A DNA stretch of 64,000 nt from Mesorhizobium sp. 113-3-3 (GCF_016756495.1 NZ_AP023243.1:310001-374000); one strand, 5' to 3'. Positions 28,213 through 37,158 are shown, numbered from the stretch's first letter. Notes: generated by a model not told the origin, from the letters alone. Translations and numbers: made by a program.

Positions 28213-29793
28213 TCAATCGACGATGATTTCGATGAGGCAAGGCAATCCGGTTGCCCGGGCACGCTTCAGGGCCTGTGGAAAGTCACTGATGGCGGTGAGC
28301 CGTTCGGCTGATATGCCATAGGCTTCGGCCAGCTTGCAGAAATCGGGCGGCGCCGGCGAGACCCCGACCGGTTCGACGCCGACATCGAGCATCGAGGTTT
28401 CGATCTCGCGATACCCCCTGTTGTTCCAGACCACGAAGATGACCGGCGCATCGGAATCGAGCGCGACACCCAGTTCCGACAATGTGAACTGGAAGCCACC
28501 GTCGCCGGTCAGGCAGACAACTGGCACATCGGGCATGGCAAGTGCTGCGCCGATCGCCGCCGGCGGGCCGTAGCCAAGCGCACCGAAGCCGGTGGCGGCG
28601 TTGAACCAGCCGCCCGGCCGGTCGTGATCGTAATAGAGGTTGGCGGCGTAAATCGGCTGCGTCGAATCGCCGACGATGATGGCGCCCGGCAAGGCATCGC
28701 GGATCATTTCCACGGCATGCACCTGCGCCAGATAGGCCGGGCTCAGCTCGGCGGATGCCGCCTTCCGTGTGGCGGCGGCGCGTGCCTCGCCGCCGGATGC
28801 GGCAGAATGGGCCGGGCCGATAGCCGCCAGCAAGGCTTCGATCGCCTCGGCGCAGTCGGCCTGGATGCCGACCGTCACCGGGCGGCGGGCGAGCTGGTCG
28901 GCGCCGATGTCGATGCGGATCAGGTTGGAAGGCAGAACGAAGCCGCCGTCGCCATAGCCGTCATAGTCGGTCGGGCCGAATTCGGTGCCGGCGGCAATCA
29001 CCAGATCGGCCTCGGCCATCAGCGCGCGGACCGCCTTAAGACTTGGGCTTGCCGGCACGCCGAGCGGGTGACCGTGCAGCAGGCCGCGCGCATTGGTGGT
29101 CTCGACGACCGGCGCGCCGAGTGTCTCGGCCAGGCGCCGCAGCGCCGTCTCGGCCCGCTTGGCGCCGCCGCCGGCCAGGATCAGCGGACGGCGGGCAGTG
29201 GCGATGAGTTCGGCAGCCCTTGCAATGGCTGCGCCATCCGGCGCGGGTGGCGCCGCGTTGCTCAGCAATGCCGCGATATCGTCAGCCGGCTTGACCATGA
29301 CATCGGTCGGGATCTCGATATGCACAGGGCCCGGCCGTGACGATGAAAACAGCGCGAAGGCCTGCGCCAGCGCGCCCGGCAATTCGCTGGCCTCGGTGAC
29401 GCGCAGCGACAACAGCGCCACCTTCTCCATCATGCCGCGCTGGTCCGGCAGCTCATGCAGGAAGCCCAGCCCCTTGCCCAGCGTCGGCATGGCGTTGACG
29501 CCCGATATGACCAGCATCGGCACCGAATCGGCGCGCGCCTGGCCCATGGCGGTGATGGTGTTGGTCAGCCCCGGCCCGGTGATGACGAAGGCGACGCCCG
29601 GCCTGCCGCTGGCGCGGGCATAGCCGTCGGCCATGAAGCCGGCGCCTTGTTCGTGGCGCGGCGTGACATGGCGGATCTTCGAGCGCGCCAGGCCGCGGTA
29701 GAGCTCGACCGTGTGGACGCCTGGAATGCCGAAGACGGTATCCACGCCATGCGCCTCGAGCAGCGTGATCAGGGCTTCGCCGAGTGTTGTCAT
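28213..29793 (-). CDS. thiamine-diphosphate decarboxylase, 5-guanidino-2-oxopentanoate decarboxylase-like (AruI)
   Basis: 526 residues of the acetolactate synthase-like fold. The activating Glu48 lies in RHEQGAGFMADGYAR, and the ThDP-binding motif GDGGFQF...NN is at about 430-458. The sequence resembles AruI, which decarboxylates 2-ketoarginine to 4-guanidinobutanal in the arginine transaminase route. The start ATG overlaps the TetR stop (ATGA), so they are coupled. Context (deiminase-fold enzyme, basic amino acid transporter) supports a guanidino substrate, but a general 2-oxoacid decarboxylase remains possible. Confidence 0.8.
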   Translation of the reverse strand: MTTLGEALITLLEAHGVDTVFGIPGVHTVELYRGLARSKIRHVTPRHEQGAGFMADGYARASGRPGVAFVITGPGLTNTITAMGQARADSVPMLVISGVNAMPTLGKGLGFLHELPDQRGMMEKVALLSLRVTEASELPGALAQAFALFSSSRPGPVHIEIPTDVMVKPADDIAALLSNAAPPAPDGAAIARAAELIATARRPLILAGGGAKRAETALRRLAETLGAPVVETTNARGLLHGHPLGVPASPSLKAVRALMAEADLVIAAGTEFGPTDYDGYGDGGFVLPSNLIRIDIGADQLARRPVTVGIQADCAEAIEALLAAIGPAHSAASGGEARAAATRKAASAELSPAYLAQVHAVEMIRDALPGAIIVGDSTQPIYAANLYYDHDRPGGWFNAATGFGALGYGPPAAIGAALAMPDVPVVCLTGDGGFQFTLSELGVALDSDAPVIFVVWNNRGYREIETSMLDVGVEPVGVSPAPPDFCKLAEAYGISAERLTAISDFPQALKRARATGLPCLIEIIVD

Positions 29794-30437
29794 TGATCGT
29801 CTTCCCTTTCCGGCGCAAGGCCCAGTTCGGCCTCGACAGTCTTGATGCCAATCGCCGCCAATTCGCCAGGCGAGAACATCTCGCCGGCCAGGCAGCCTTC
29901 GATCCAGAGCCCGTCGATGATCGCATTGATCGCGATGGCGTGGTGGCGCAACTGGCTTGCGTCCGGCTCGCGCCGTTCGGCGGCGAGCACCTCGGCCACA
30001 ACCGCTTCCACCTCGTTGCGAAAGCCAAGGTAGCCTTCGCGGTGGGCGCGAGCCAGGCTTGGATCCGCACCGGCGCGGCCGATGAAGGTTGCCCAGAGTG
30101 AAAACACCCGCGCGTCGATGATCGGCACGGTGAGGTTGGCGGTGACGAAAGCCGCAAGGCGCTGGCGCGGCGAGGCATCTTCCATCACCAACGCCGCTTT
30201 CGCCTGCTCGGTCATGCGGCCCATGAGTGCGGCATAGGCTTCCTGCAGCAATTCTTCCTTGCCGGGGAAATAGTGCCGGATCAGGCCGGCGGTGACGCCG
30301 GCGCGCAAGGCAATGGTGCGCAAGGTGGCGCCCTGCAAGCCATGTTCGGCCACACTGTCCAGGGTTGCCTCGATCAGATCCTGCCGCCGCCGCTCCTCGC
30401 CCTCGCGGCGGAACCTGCGGCGGGATGGCGCATTCAT
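29790..30437 (-). CDS. TetR-family regulator (BetI-like)
   Basis: 215 residues from the ATG at 30437 that overlaps the upstream stop as ATGA; ATG at 30464 is an alternative. The N-terminal HTH (ATLRTIALRAGVTAGLIRHY then FPGKEELL) is of TetR type and the C-terminal helices resemble BetI (DGLWIEGCLAGEMFSPGE). It sits between the two enzyme genes of the operon and probably represses it through the inverted repeat at 31364-31388 in the promoter. The ligand is unknown. Confidence 0.88.
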   Translation of the reverse strand: MNAPSRRRFRREGEERRRQDLIEATLDSVAEHGLQGATLRTIALRAGVTAGLIRHYFPGKEELLQEAYAALMGRMTEQAKAALVMEDASPRQRLAAFVTANLTVPIIDARVFSLWATFIGRAGADPSLARAHREGYLGFRNEVEAVVAEVLAAERREPDASQLRHHAIAINAIIDGLWIEGCLAGEMFSPGELAAIGIKTVEAELGLAPEREDDQ

Positions 30438-31306
30438 TGGCGCAGGATCGGCCGCGTCAGGCATGTCGGCCCGCCCTCGCAGGCGATGCAGAGCGCATCC
30501 GCCTCGAAGATTTCGACCGTGCAGCCGGCGGCTTCCATCGCGGCCTTGGTCTTGGGAAAGCCTGCGACGGCAATGACCTTGAGCGGGCTGGTCGGCAATA
30601 CGTTGAGGCTGAGGCCGTTGGAAGCCGCGAACTCTTCGGCGTCGCCTTCGACCAGCCGGATGCCGCGTGCCTTCAGCATCTGATAGAAGGGCGCCGGCAA
30701 AAGCGGCGAATAGACCAAAGCGAGGTCGTCGGCCAGCGGGCTGATCACCGACATCAGATGCAGGCAGGCCTCTTCGCCCTGCCACAACGGAAGATCAAAG
30801 CCGTAGACGGAAACGCCCAGCGGCGTCAGCAGGTTGGAAACCTGCTGGATGCCTTCCTGGTTGGAACGGACACCGCGCCCGATCACCAGCGTGCGCGCAT
30901 CCAGCCACACACAGTCACCGCCTTCGACCTGGCCCGGGGCCTCGACGCGGCCGAGGATCGGAATGCCCAGTCTTGTGTATGTTTCCTCATGCAGCGAGGG
31001 CTCCCCCGCGCGCAAGGGCTTGCCCATGGACAGAATCAGCGCGCCGCGGTCGGTCATCAGCGATGGGTCGTGCGTGAACACCGAATCCGAAAGTCCGTCG
31101 GCCTTGTCCTCGATCCATTCGATTTCGGAGCCGGAAGCCGCCACCAGTTCAGCAAGGACGGCGTGCTGCGATGCGGCTTTTGCCGGATCGAATCCCGGGC
31201 CATAGTGCCAGGCGGCCCTGTCGGCGTCGCGCATCGCGTTGGCCGCCGACCGCATCAGCACGCGTCGCAGCGGCGCTGCCATGGATTGTGATCCGAAAGC
31301 GCTCAT
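30434..31306 (-). CDS. guanidino-group-modifying enzyme (arginine deiminase / dimethylargininase fold)
   Basis: 290 residues from ATG 31306, which follows AAGGGCC; an in-frame ATG at 31348 lacks a site and would sit in the promoter. The pentein-fold catalytic set is visible: Asp80 region (FTHDPSLM), EGGD at 128-131, His183 (CLHLMS) and Cys282 (GGPTCLTRP). Such enzymes hydrolyse or transfer amidino groups of arginine and its derivatives. As first gene of an operon with a TetR regulator and an AruI-like enzyme, it probably acts on a guanidino compound, perhaps arginine, but the exact substrate is not readable. Confidence 0.82.
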   Translation of the reverse strand: MSAFGSQSMAAPLRRVLMRSAANAMRDADRAAWHYGPGFDPAKAASQHAVLAELVAASGSEIEWIEDKADGLSDSVFTHDPSLMTDRGALILSMGKPLRAGEPSLHEETYTRLGIPILGRVEAPGQVEGGDCVWLDARTLVIGRGVRSNQEGIQQVSNLLTPLGVSVYGFDLPLWQGEEACLHLMSVISPLADDLALVYSPLLPAPFYQMLKARGIRLVEGDAEEFAASNGLSLNVLPTSPLKVIAVAGFPKTKAAMEAAGCTVEIFEADALCIACEGGPTCLTRPILRQ

Positions 31307-31357
31307 CGAGGCCCTTTTTTTGGCTGAAAAAAACCGAGAAAATTTCATGGGAGGCTA

Positions 31358-31388
31358 TTTATACACTTGCACAACAAGCTCGCAAGTG
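31358..31388 (-). promoter_or_regulatory. promoter with overlapping inverted repeat (candidate TetR operator)
   Basis: On the minus strand TTGCGA (31385-31380), a 16-bp spacer and TATAAA (31363-31358) form a sigma-70-type promoter 52 bp before the deiminase-like gene. A perfect 7-bp inverted repeat, CACTTGC (31364-31370) and GCAAGTG (31382-31388), spans the spacer, starting right next to the -10. Repression by the operon's own TetR protein is the likely meaning. Confidence 0.6.
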
Positions 31389-31521
31389 CCGTAATGAGCG
31401 GGATTGACGGGCTCGCGCCGTTGGGTCCATGCTGAAGTCTGGAGCGGGGCAGTACAGCGTATATGTTGATTAGCCGAATGGACGTTCGACGAACTGCCGC
31501 CGACCATACAGAGGTCACCCG

Positions 31522-32337
31522 GTGAGCGCGGTGGAGGCTGCCGCAGCACAATCCGGCAAGGCGCAGAACGGCGCCGCCGAAGCCATCCATGTCGAAAACC
31601 TGCACAAGAAATTCGGCCAGCTGCATGTGCTGAAGGGCGTGTCGCTGTCGGCGCGCGACGGCGAGGTGATCGCCATCATCGGTGGCTCGGGCTCGGGCAA
31701 ATCGACGCTGCTGCGCTGCATCAACTGCCTGGAAAATCCGACGAGCGGCATCATCCGCGTCAATGGCGAGGAGATCAAGCTGAAGGCGGACAGCCATGGC
31801 CACACCGTTCCGGCCGACCGCAGACAGATCGAGCGTATCCGCTCCAAGCTCGGCATGGTGTTCCAGAACTTCAACCTGTGGAGCCACATGACGCTGATCG
31901 AAAACGTCATCGAGGTTCCGGTGCACGTGCTCGGCGTCAAGCGCGACGAGGCGATCGCCCAGGCCGAAAAGCTGCTGACGCGCGTCGGGCTTGCGGAAAA
32001 GCGCGACGTCTATCCTGCCTATCTGTCAGGCGGCCAGCAACAGCGCGCCGCGATCGCCCGCGCGCTCGCCATCAATCCACGCGTCATGCTGTTCGACGAG
32101 CCGACCTCGGCGCTCGACCCCGAACTGGTCGGCGAAGTGCTGAAGGTCATCGGCGACCTGGCGCGCGAAGGCCGCACCATGGTGCTTGTCACCCATGAGA
32201 TGAAGTTCGCCCGCGAGGTCGCGACCCATGTCGTCTATCTCTACAACGGGCTGGTCGAGGAAGAAGGGCCGCCGGAGCAGATCTTCGGCGCACCGAAATC
32301 CGAAAGGCTGAAACAGTTCATCCGCAACATCGGCTAG
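31522..32337 (+). CDS. polar amino acid ABC transporter ATP-binding protein (HisP/OccP type)
   Basis: 271 residues from GTG 31522. Walker A GGSGSGKST is at 54-62, the signature LSGGQQQRAAIARALAI and Walker B VMLFDEPTSALDP follow, and the H-loop is VTHEMKFAREVA. The insert between the first strands is typical of HisP/OccP ATPases for basic amino acids and opines. It is the first gene of a five-gene run and is divergent from the deiminase operon. Confidence 0.93.
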   Translation: MSAVEAAAAQSGKAQNGAAEAIHVENLHKKFGQLHVLKGVSLSARDGEVIAIIGGSGSGKSTLLRCINCLENPTSGIIRVNGEEIKLKADSHGHTVPADRRQIERIRSKLGMVFQNFNLWSHMTLIENVIEVPVHVLGVKRDEAIAQAEKLLTRVGLAEKRDVYPAYLSGGQQQRAAIARALAINPRVMLFDEPTSALDPELVGEVLKVIGDLAREGRTMVLVTHEMKFAREVATHVVYLYNGLVEEEGPPEQIFGAPKSERLKQFIRNIG

Positions 32338-32391
32338 GGACAGGCCGAGACGGAAGAAAACCGGGAACCAACAACAAACTGGGAGTTTGAA

Positions 32392-33189
32392 ATGAAGACT
32401 GTTCTGAAGACATTCGCCGCGGCACTGCTGCTCGGCGTCGCCGCCATGGGCGTGGCCAAGGCCGATCCGGTCAAGATCGGCGTCGCCGCCGAGCCCTATC
32501 CGCCCTTCACCTCGCCGGACGCCTCGGGCAAATGGGTCGGCTGGGAGATCGACTTCATCGACGCCGTCTGCGCCGAGGAGAAACTCGACTGCGTCATCAC
32601 GCCTGTCGCCTGGGACGGCATCATCCCGGCGCTGACCACCAAGAAGATCGACCTCATCGTCTCGTCGATGTCGATCACCGCCGAGCGCGAGAAGACCATC
32701 GACTTCTCCGACAAGTACTACAACACCCCGACCGCCATCATCGGACCGAAGGACCAGAAGTTCGGCGCCGCGCCCGACGACCTCAAGGGCAAGGTGCTCG
32801 GCGTCCAGGTGTCGACCGTGCACGCCGTCTACGCCAAGAAGCACTTCGGCCCGACCGCCTCCGAAATCAAGGAATACCAGACCCAGGACGAAGCCAACCA
32901 GGATCTCGCCGCCGGCCGCCTCGATGCGGTGCAGGCCGACTCAATCGCGCTTGGCGAATTCCTCAAATCCGATCAGGGCAAGGCCTGCTGCGACCTGAAG
33001 GGCATGGTGGCTCCGGACGACGAAGTGCTCGGACCGGGCGTCGGCGCCGGCGTGCGCAAGGAAGACACCGAGTTGAAGGGCAAGATCAACGCCGGCATCA
33101 AGGCGATCCGCTCCAACGGCAAGTATGACGAGATCTCGAAGAAGTACTTCGATTTCGACATTTACGGCGGCTCGACGCAGTCGAACTGA
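32392..33189 (+). CDS. basic amino acid/opine-type periplasmic binding protein
   Basis: 265 residues. A signal peptide (KTFAAALLLGVAAMGVAKA) leads to a type II binding protein fold: KIGVAAEPYPPFTSPD, GWEIDFIDAVC, and the ligand-binding stretch LIVSSMSITAEREKTIDFSD, in which the serines and Arg contact the amino acid group. The closing MISKKYFDFD-like end is typical of ArgT/OccT proteins. It is 54 bp after the ATPase gene, with GGGAG before the ATG. Lys, Arg, ornithine or an opine is the probable ligand. Confidence 0.92.
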   Translation: MKTVLKTFAAALLLGVAAMGVAKADPVKIGVAAEPYPPFTSPDASGKWVGWEIDFIDAVCAEEKLDCVITPVAWDGIIPALTTKKIDLIVSSMSITAEREKTIDFSDKYYNTPTAIIGPKDQKFGAAPDDLKGKVLGVQVSTVHAVYAKKHFGPTASEIKEYQTQDEANQDLAAGRLDAVQADSIALGEFLKSDQGKACCDLKGMVAPDDEVLGPGVGAGVRKEDTELKGKINAGIKAIRSNGKYDEISKKYFDFDIYGGSTQSN

Positions 33190-33395
33190 CCCCCCCTCGC
33201 ATGTCCCGGAGAGCGTGACGCCAAAGTCGTGCTCTCCGGCCTCCCTTTCCCACGCATGCCTGCCGCCGGCCGCTGGCGTCGGCGGATAGAGCCAGCAATC
33301 CGGGGGCAAAGCTGATCGACGCGCTTCTTCCGGCCTCGGCGGCCGGTATCATCGAACTTCTCTCGCCCGCGCCCGTCGGCTGGGGCGGTACACTC

Positions 33396-34061
33396 ATGCT
33401 CGGGCTGCTGCATTCGCTCGAGATTGCCGTAGGCGCCACGATCGTCGGCCTGCTCATCGGGACCTGCGGCGCCTATGGCAAGCTTTATGGCGGGCCCGTC
33501 GTGCGCGACCTGCTGGCTGTCTACACCACCGTGGTGCGCGCCGTGCCGGAACTGGTACTGATCCTGCTGCTCTACTATGCCGGCACCGACCTGATAAACC
33601 AGGTGCTGACCGCGATCGGTTACCAGCGTGTCGATATTAGCGGGCTGGTGGCCGGCATAGCCGTGCTTGGCTTCTGCCAGGGCGCCTATTCGACAGAGGT
33701 CATGCGCGGCGCGATCCTGGCTATCCCGCAGGGCCAGATCGAAGCGGCCCGCGCCTTCGGCATGTCTCCCGGCCTTCTCTTGCGGCGCATCACGCTGCCG
33801 GCGATGCTGCCTTTCGCCATTCCGGGTCTGGCCAATCTGTGGCTGATCGCGACCAAGGACACCGCGCTGCTGGCCGTCGTCGGCTTCTTCGAACTGACGC
33901 TCGCGACACGGCAGGCGGCAGGCGTCACCAAGGCCTATCTGATCTTCTACCTCGCCGCCGGCGTTCTCTATCTCGCGGTGACGCTGTTTTCGAACTTCCT
34001 GCTTGGCCGCGCCGAGAAATGGGCGCGGCGCGGCATGCCTTCGATCAAGGAGGCACGCTGA
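33396..34061 (+). CDS. polar amino acid ABC transporter permease (HisQ/OccQ type), N-terminus uncertain
   Basis: 221 residues from the first ATG, but coding similarity to this permease family seems to extend upstream in frame to about 33312 (LIDALLPASAAGIIELLSPA, then PVGWGGTL), where the only start-like codon is CTG. With that extension the length is 249, usual for the family. The EAA loop (GQIEAARAFGMSPGLLLRRI) that docks to the ATPase is complete. The stop overlaps the next ATG (TGATG). Confidence 0.88.
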   Translation: MLGLLHSLEIAVGATIVGLLIGTCGAYGKLYGGPVVRDLLAVYTTVVRAVPELVLILLLYYAGTDLINQVLTAIGYQRVDISGLVAGIAVLGFCQGAYSTEVMRGAILAIPQGQIEAARAFGMSPGLLLRRITLPAMLPFAIPGLANLWLIATKDTALLAVVGFFELTLATRQAAGVTKAYLIFYLAAGVLYLAVTLFSNFLLGRAEKWARRGMPSIKEAR

Positions 34062-34870
34062 TGGCAGGCGAAGCGGCCATCATCGACACGGCGGCGCGCG
34101 CCTCGCTCTGGCTGCAGCCGCATCGCATCATTCTCATCCTGATCGGGCTGGGGTTGGTGCTGTCGGCCGCGTTTTTCATGCGCTGGGACTGGCTGCCGCA
34201 ATATTGGGAGATGGGCCTGATGGGCATCTGGCGCGCCCTGTGGATCCTGGCGGTCACCTGCGCGCTCGGCTTCCTGATCGCCATGCCGGTCGGGCTGGCG
34301 CAGGCCGCCGGTTCGATCTGGGTCGCGGCGCCGGCGAAAGTCTTCTGCACCATCATCCGCGGCACGCCGCTGCTGTTGCAGTTGTGGCTGCTCTATTACG
34401 GGTTGGGCTCGCTGTTCCCGCAATATCCGTGGATCCGCGACTCCTGGATGTGGCCGTATCTGCGGCAGGCCTGGCCGTACGGCGTTCTGGCTCTCACCCT
34501 GTCCTTCGCCGGCTATGAGGGCGAAGTGATGCGCGGCGCCTTTGCCGGCGTGCCCAAGGGACAGCTGGAAGCCGCCCGCGCCTTCGGCATGAGCCGCTGG
34601 AAGATCTTCCGGCGCATCTGGCTGCCGCAAGCTTTCTACCGGGCGCTGCCGACGCTGACCGGCGAGACCGTGCTGCAGTTGAAGTCGACGCCGCTGGTGG
34701 CGACGATCAGCGTGATCGACATCTTCGCCGTCGCGGGCAAGGTGCGGCAGGACACCTACCTCACCTACGAGCCCTTGCTGCTGCTGGCGTTGATCTATAT
34801 GGCGATCACCGGCATTCTGGTCCTGGCCCTCAGCCGGATCGAGGCGCGGATTCCGGTCAAGGTCGGCTAG
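34061..34870 (+). CDS. polar amino acid ABC transporter permease (HisM/OccM type)
   Basis: 269 residues from ATG 34061, with AAGGAGG 8 bases upstream. Five or six hydrophobic helices, with the EAA loop KGQLEAARAFGMSRWKIFRR followed by IWLPQA. Partner of the preceding permease; their genes overlap by one base. The next gene is separated by a 100-bp palindromic spacer. Confidence 0.93.
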   Translation: MAGEAAIIDTAARASLWLQPHRIILILIGLGLVLSAAFFMRWDWLPQYWEMGLMGIWRALWILAVTCALGFLIAMPVGLAQAAGSIWVAAPAKVFCTIIRGTPLLLQLWLLYYGLGSLFPQYPWIRDSWMWPYLRQAWPYGVLALTLSFAGYEGEVMRGAFAGVPKGQLEAARAFGMSRWKIFRRIWLPQAFYRALPTLTGETVLQLKSTPLVATISVIDIFAVAGKVRQDTYLTYEPLLLLALIYMAITGILVLALSRIEARIPVKVG

Positions 34871-34892
34871 GAAGACGTGGTGAATAGCGAGT

Positions 34893-34956
34893 AGTGAGTA
34901 GCGAATAGGGCCACCTCGCTATCCCCGTACTCGCTACTCCCTATTCGCTACTCACT
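34893..34956. repeat. long palindrome between permease and reductase genes
   Basis: An 18-bp perfect inverted repeat has arms at 34893-34910 (AGTGAGTAGCGAATAGGG) and 34939-34956, separated by 28 bases. Further TAGCGAGTAG-like fragments lie on the left and in the loop. The shape resembles dispersed extragenic palindromes of rhizobia. It could also fold as an attenuator in the polycistronic mRNA. Confidence 0.75.
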
Positions 34957-34970
34957 TAGGAACAATTGCG

Positions 34971-35972
34971 ATGCAACTCAGTCTCGACCAGGCAAGAGGA
35001 CTGTGCCGGATGGCGGCACTCGGCGCCGGCGCCAACGAGGAGGCGGCGCAGTCGCTCACCGCGTCGATCATCGCCGCCGAGGCGGAAGGGCTTTCGACCG
35101 TCGGCCTGTCGCATTTCATCGACTATCTCGAAGCGCTGGAGGCCGGGCGCATCGACGGCAATGCCGATCCGGTGATCACCAGGCCGGCGCTGGCCGTCTA
35201 TCTTTCCGACGCACGCGGCGGACTGGCGCATACCGGCTTCGACCGGACGATCGACGACCTCGCCAAGGCGGCAAAATTGTTCGGCGTCGCCATCTTCTCG
35301 CAGAAGAACGCCTATACGTGCGGCGCGCTCGGCTATTTCACCGGGCGCCTTGCCCAGCAGGGGCTGGTCTCCTTCGCCGCCACCAACGGTCCGGCGGTGC
35401 TGGCTGGTTCGGGCTCGGTCAAGCCGGTCTATTGCACCAACCCGATGTCGTTTGCCGCGCCCGCCGCCGACGGCGCGCCGCTGGTCATCGACCAGTCATC
35501 GAGCGCCACCGCTTTCGTCAATATCCGCAAGGCGGCCGAAGACGGCAAGAAGATCCCCGAGGGCTGGGCGCTGGACGCCAGCGGCAACCCGACCACCGAC
35601 CCGGCCGCCGCCATGAAGGGCGCCATGCTGGCCTTTGGCGGCCAGCGCGGCGCCAACATCGCGCTGATGGTCGAAGTGCTGGCTGCCGGCCTGTCGGGAG
35701 CCAACTGGTCGCTCGACGCGCCGTGGTTCACCGGCGGCCCGGACAGCCCCGGAACCGGCCTGTTCGTGCTGGCCGTCGAGCCCAAGCTGCTCGATCCGGA
35801 TTTCGAACAGCGCATGAAGGACCAGCTCGACCGCCTGCGCCGCCGTTTCGGCGTGCATGTGCCGGGCCGCGCCCGTGCCGAGGCCGCCGAGAAAGCGCAG
35901 GCGCGCGGCATCACCGCGCCCAAGGCGGTGGTGCAGCGCATTTCCGAATTCGCCGAGCGCTATTCGGCCTGA
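34971..35972 (+). CDS. Ldh-family NAD(P)H-dependent oxidoreductase (malate/L-lactate/piperideine-2-carboxylate reductase family)
   Basis: 333 residues. Family features include the N-terminal helical bundle (EAEGLSTVGLSHFIDYLEAL), the catalytic His in SHF, KNAYTCGALGYFTGRLA, and the nucleotide-binding stretch GSVKPVYCTNPMSFAAPA. Members reduce 2-oxoacids or cyclic imines such as Δ1-piperideine-2-carboxylate and Δ1-pyrroline-2-carboxylate. Next to a basic amino acid transporter, the cyclic-imine reductase role fits well, but malate or lactate dehydrogenase activity cannot be excluded. Confidence 0.85.
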   Translation: MQLSLDQARGLCRMAALGAGANEEAAQSLTASIIAAEAEGLSTVGLSHFIDYLEALEAGRIDGNADPVITRPALAVYLSDARGGLAHTGFDRTIDDLAKAAKLFGVAIFSQKNAYTCGALGYFTGRLAQQGLVSFAATNGPAVLAGSGSVKPVYCTNPMSFAAPAADGAPLVIDQSSSATAFVNIRKAAEDGKKIPEGWALDASGNPTTDPAAAMKGAMLAFGGQRGANIALMVEVLAAGLSGANWSLDAPWFTGGPDSPGTGLFVLAVEPKLLDPDFEQRMKDQLDRLRRRFGVHVPGRARAEAAEKAQARGITAPKAVVQRISEFAERYSA

Positions 35973-36021
35973 ATCCCAGCGAACGAACGCCTGGCCGGTG
36001 CCGGACCTTCGACAGTGCCTT

Positions 36022-37158
36022 TCAGCGGGGATATTCGAGCTGCATGGCGACGAAGTCGGCCGTGCGTGCGCCGTGGCGAGCCGCGATGTCTTGGAGCGCC
36101 TGGTCAAGCGCCCTCGCCGGCCGCGGATCGGCCATGGCCGGGACCAGCCGCTCCGCCGGCCAGTCGGTGGTGACCTGGTCAGGCAAGATACGCAGGCCGT
36201 CGCGGCTGACGACCGCGCCCTCCTTGCCGGCGAATGTGACCGCGCCCGAGCGAAAGGTTCGCGACCAGGCATCGGCGACCAGCGCCAGCGACACCTCATC
36301 CAGACCTGATATCAGCGGGATACCGAGCTGCTCATGGTCCAGGACGGCAAGCGTGTTGCCGATCGCCGTCAGCGCGAACGGGCGGTTGAACTTGAAGGCG
36401 CCACTGTCGTGCCGCGCATCCCAGTGCGCCAGGCCCAGATCACGGCTGACGGCTTCGGCCTTTTCCCGGCCGGCGATGGCCTCGATCAGGGTCAGCATCA
36501 TCGGCATCGATGCGGTGATCCCCGTCGTCGTCGCGACGCCCTGATCGACGACGAAGCGCCGGTCGGCGACATAGTGGATCGTGGGATGCTTTTCGCGGAG
36601 TTCGCCGACGGAATACCAATGGGTCGTCGCCCGCTTGCCGTCGAGCAACCCGCTGGCGCCGACCACCTTGGCGCCGGCGCAGATGCCGATCACCACGGCG
36701 CCCTTGGCCGCCTGGCTCCTGATCCATTTCAGCACGTCGGGGTCGTCGTCGCGCATCATGGCCGGTACGATGACATAGTCGGCGCCGTCCGGGTGCTCGG
36801 CGTCGAATGCCGCCGTCGTCGCGTCGGGCTCGATCTGCAAGGCCGGGTGCAATCTCATCGGCCCGGGCTGCGTTGCCAGCGCCACGACATCCGCGACATC
36901 AGCGCGCCGCAGGATGCCGTAAGGCATGAGATAATCGGTGGTTTCGGTGCCGTCGTTAATGCCGACGATGGCGATCAGGGGACGCTGGCGCTTCGGCGGC
37001 TTCAATGCCGCGAGCGTCGAGGCGGTCTCCTTGGCATCGATCGCCGGCTGAACGGCAGCCTGGGACGCCGCCGGCAGCGAGAGCAACCATGCGGCCCCCA
37101 ATGCGAGGAGGGCCACCGCCACGCCGAGGCCACTCCACAGCATGATACGCAATTTCAT
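36022..37158 (-). CDS. membrane-anchored DJ-1/PfpI-family protein
   Basis: 378 residues. An N-terminal hydrophobic helix (MLWSGLGVAVALLALGAAWL) serves as signal or anchor, so the protein is extracytoplasmic. The DJ-1/PfpI domain spans about 60-240 with the nucleophile Cys in GICAGAKVVGASGLLDGK and the flanking RATTHW. A further ~140-residue C-terminal part resembles a second degenerate copy of the unit. It is divergent from a GlxA regulator containing the same domain. Function unknown; family members include glyoxalases, amidases and sensors. Confidence 0.8.
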   Translation of the reverse strand: MKLRIMLWSGLGVAVALLALGAAWLLSLPAASQAAVQPAIDAKETASTLAALKPPKRQRPLIAIVGINDGTETTDYLMPYGILRRADVADVVALATQPGPMRLHPALQIEPDATTAAFDAEHPDGADYVIVPAMMRDDDPDVLKWIRSQAAKGAVVIGICAGAKVVGASGLLDGKRATTHWYSVGELREKHPTIHYVADRRFVVDQGVATTTGITASMPMMLTLIEAIAGREKAEAVSRDLGLAHWDARHDSGAFKFNRPFALTAIGNTLAVLDHEQLGIPLISGLDEVSLALVADAWSRTFRSGAVTFAGKEGAVVSRDGLRILPDQVTTDWPAERLVPAMADPRPARALDQALQDIAARHGARTADFVAMQLEYPR

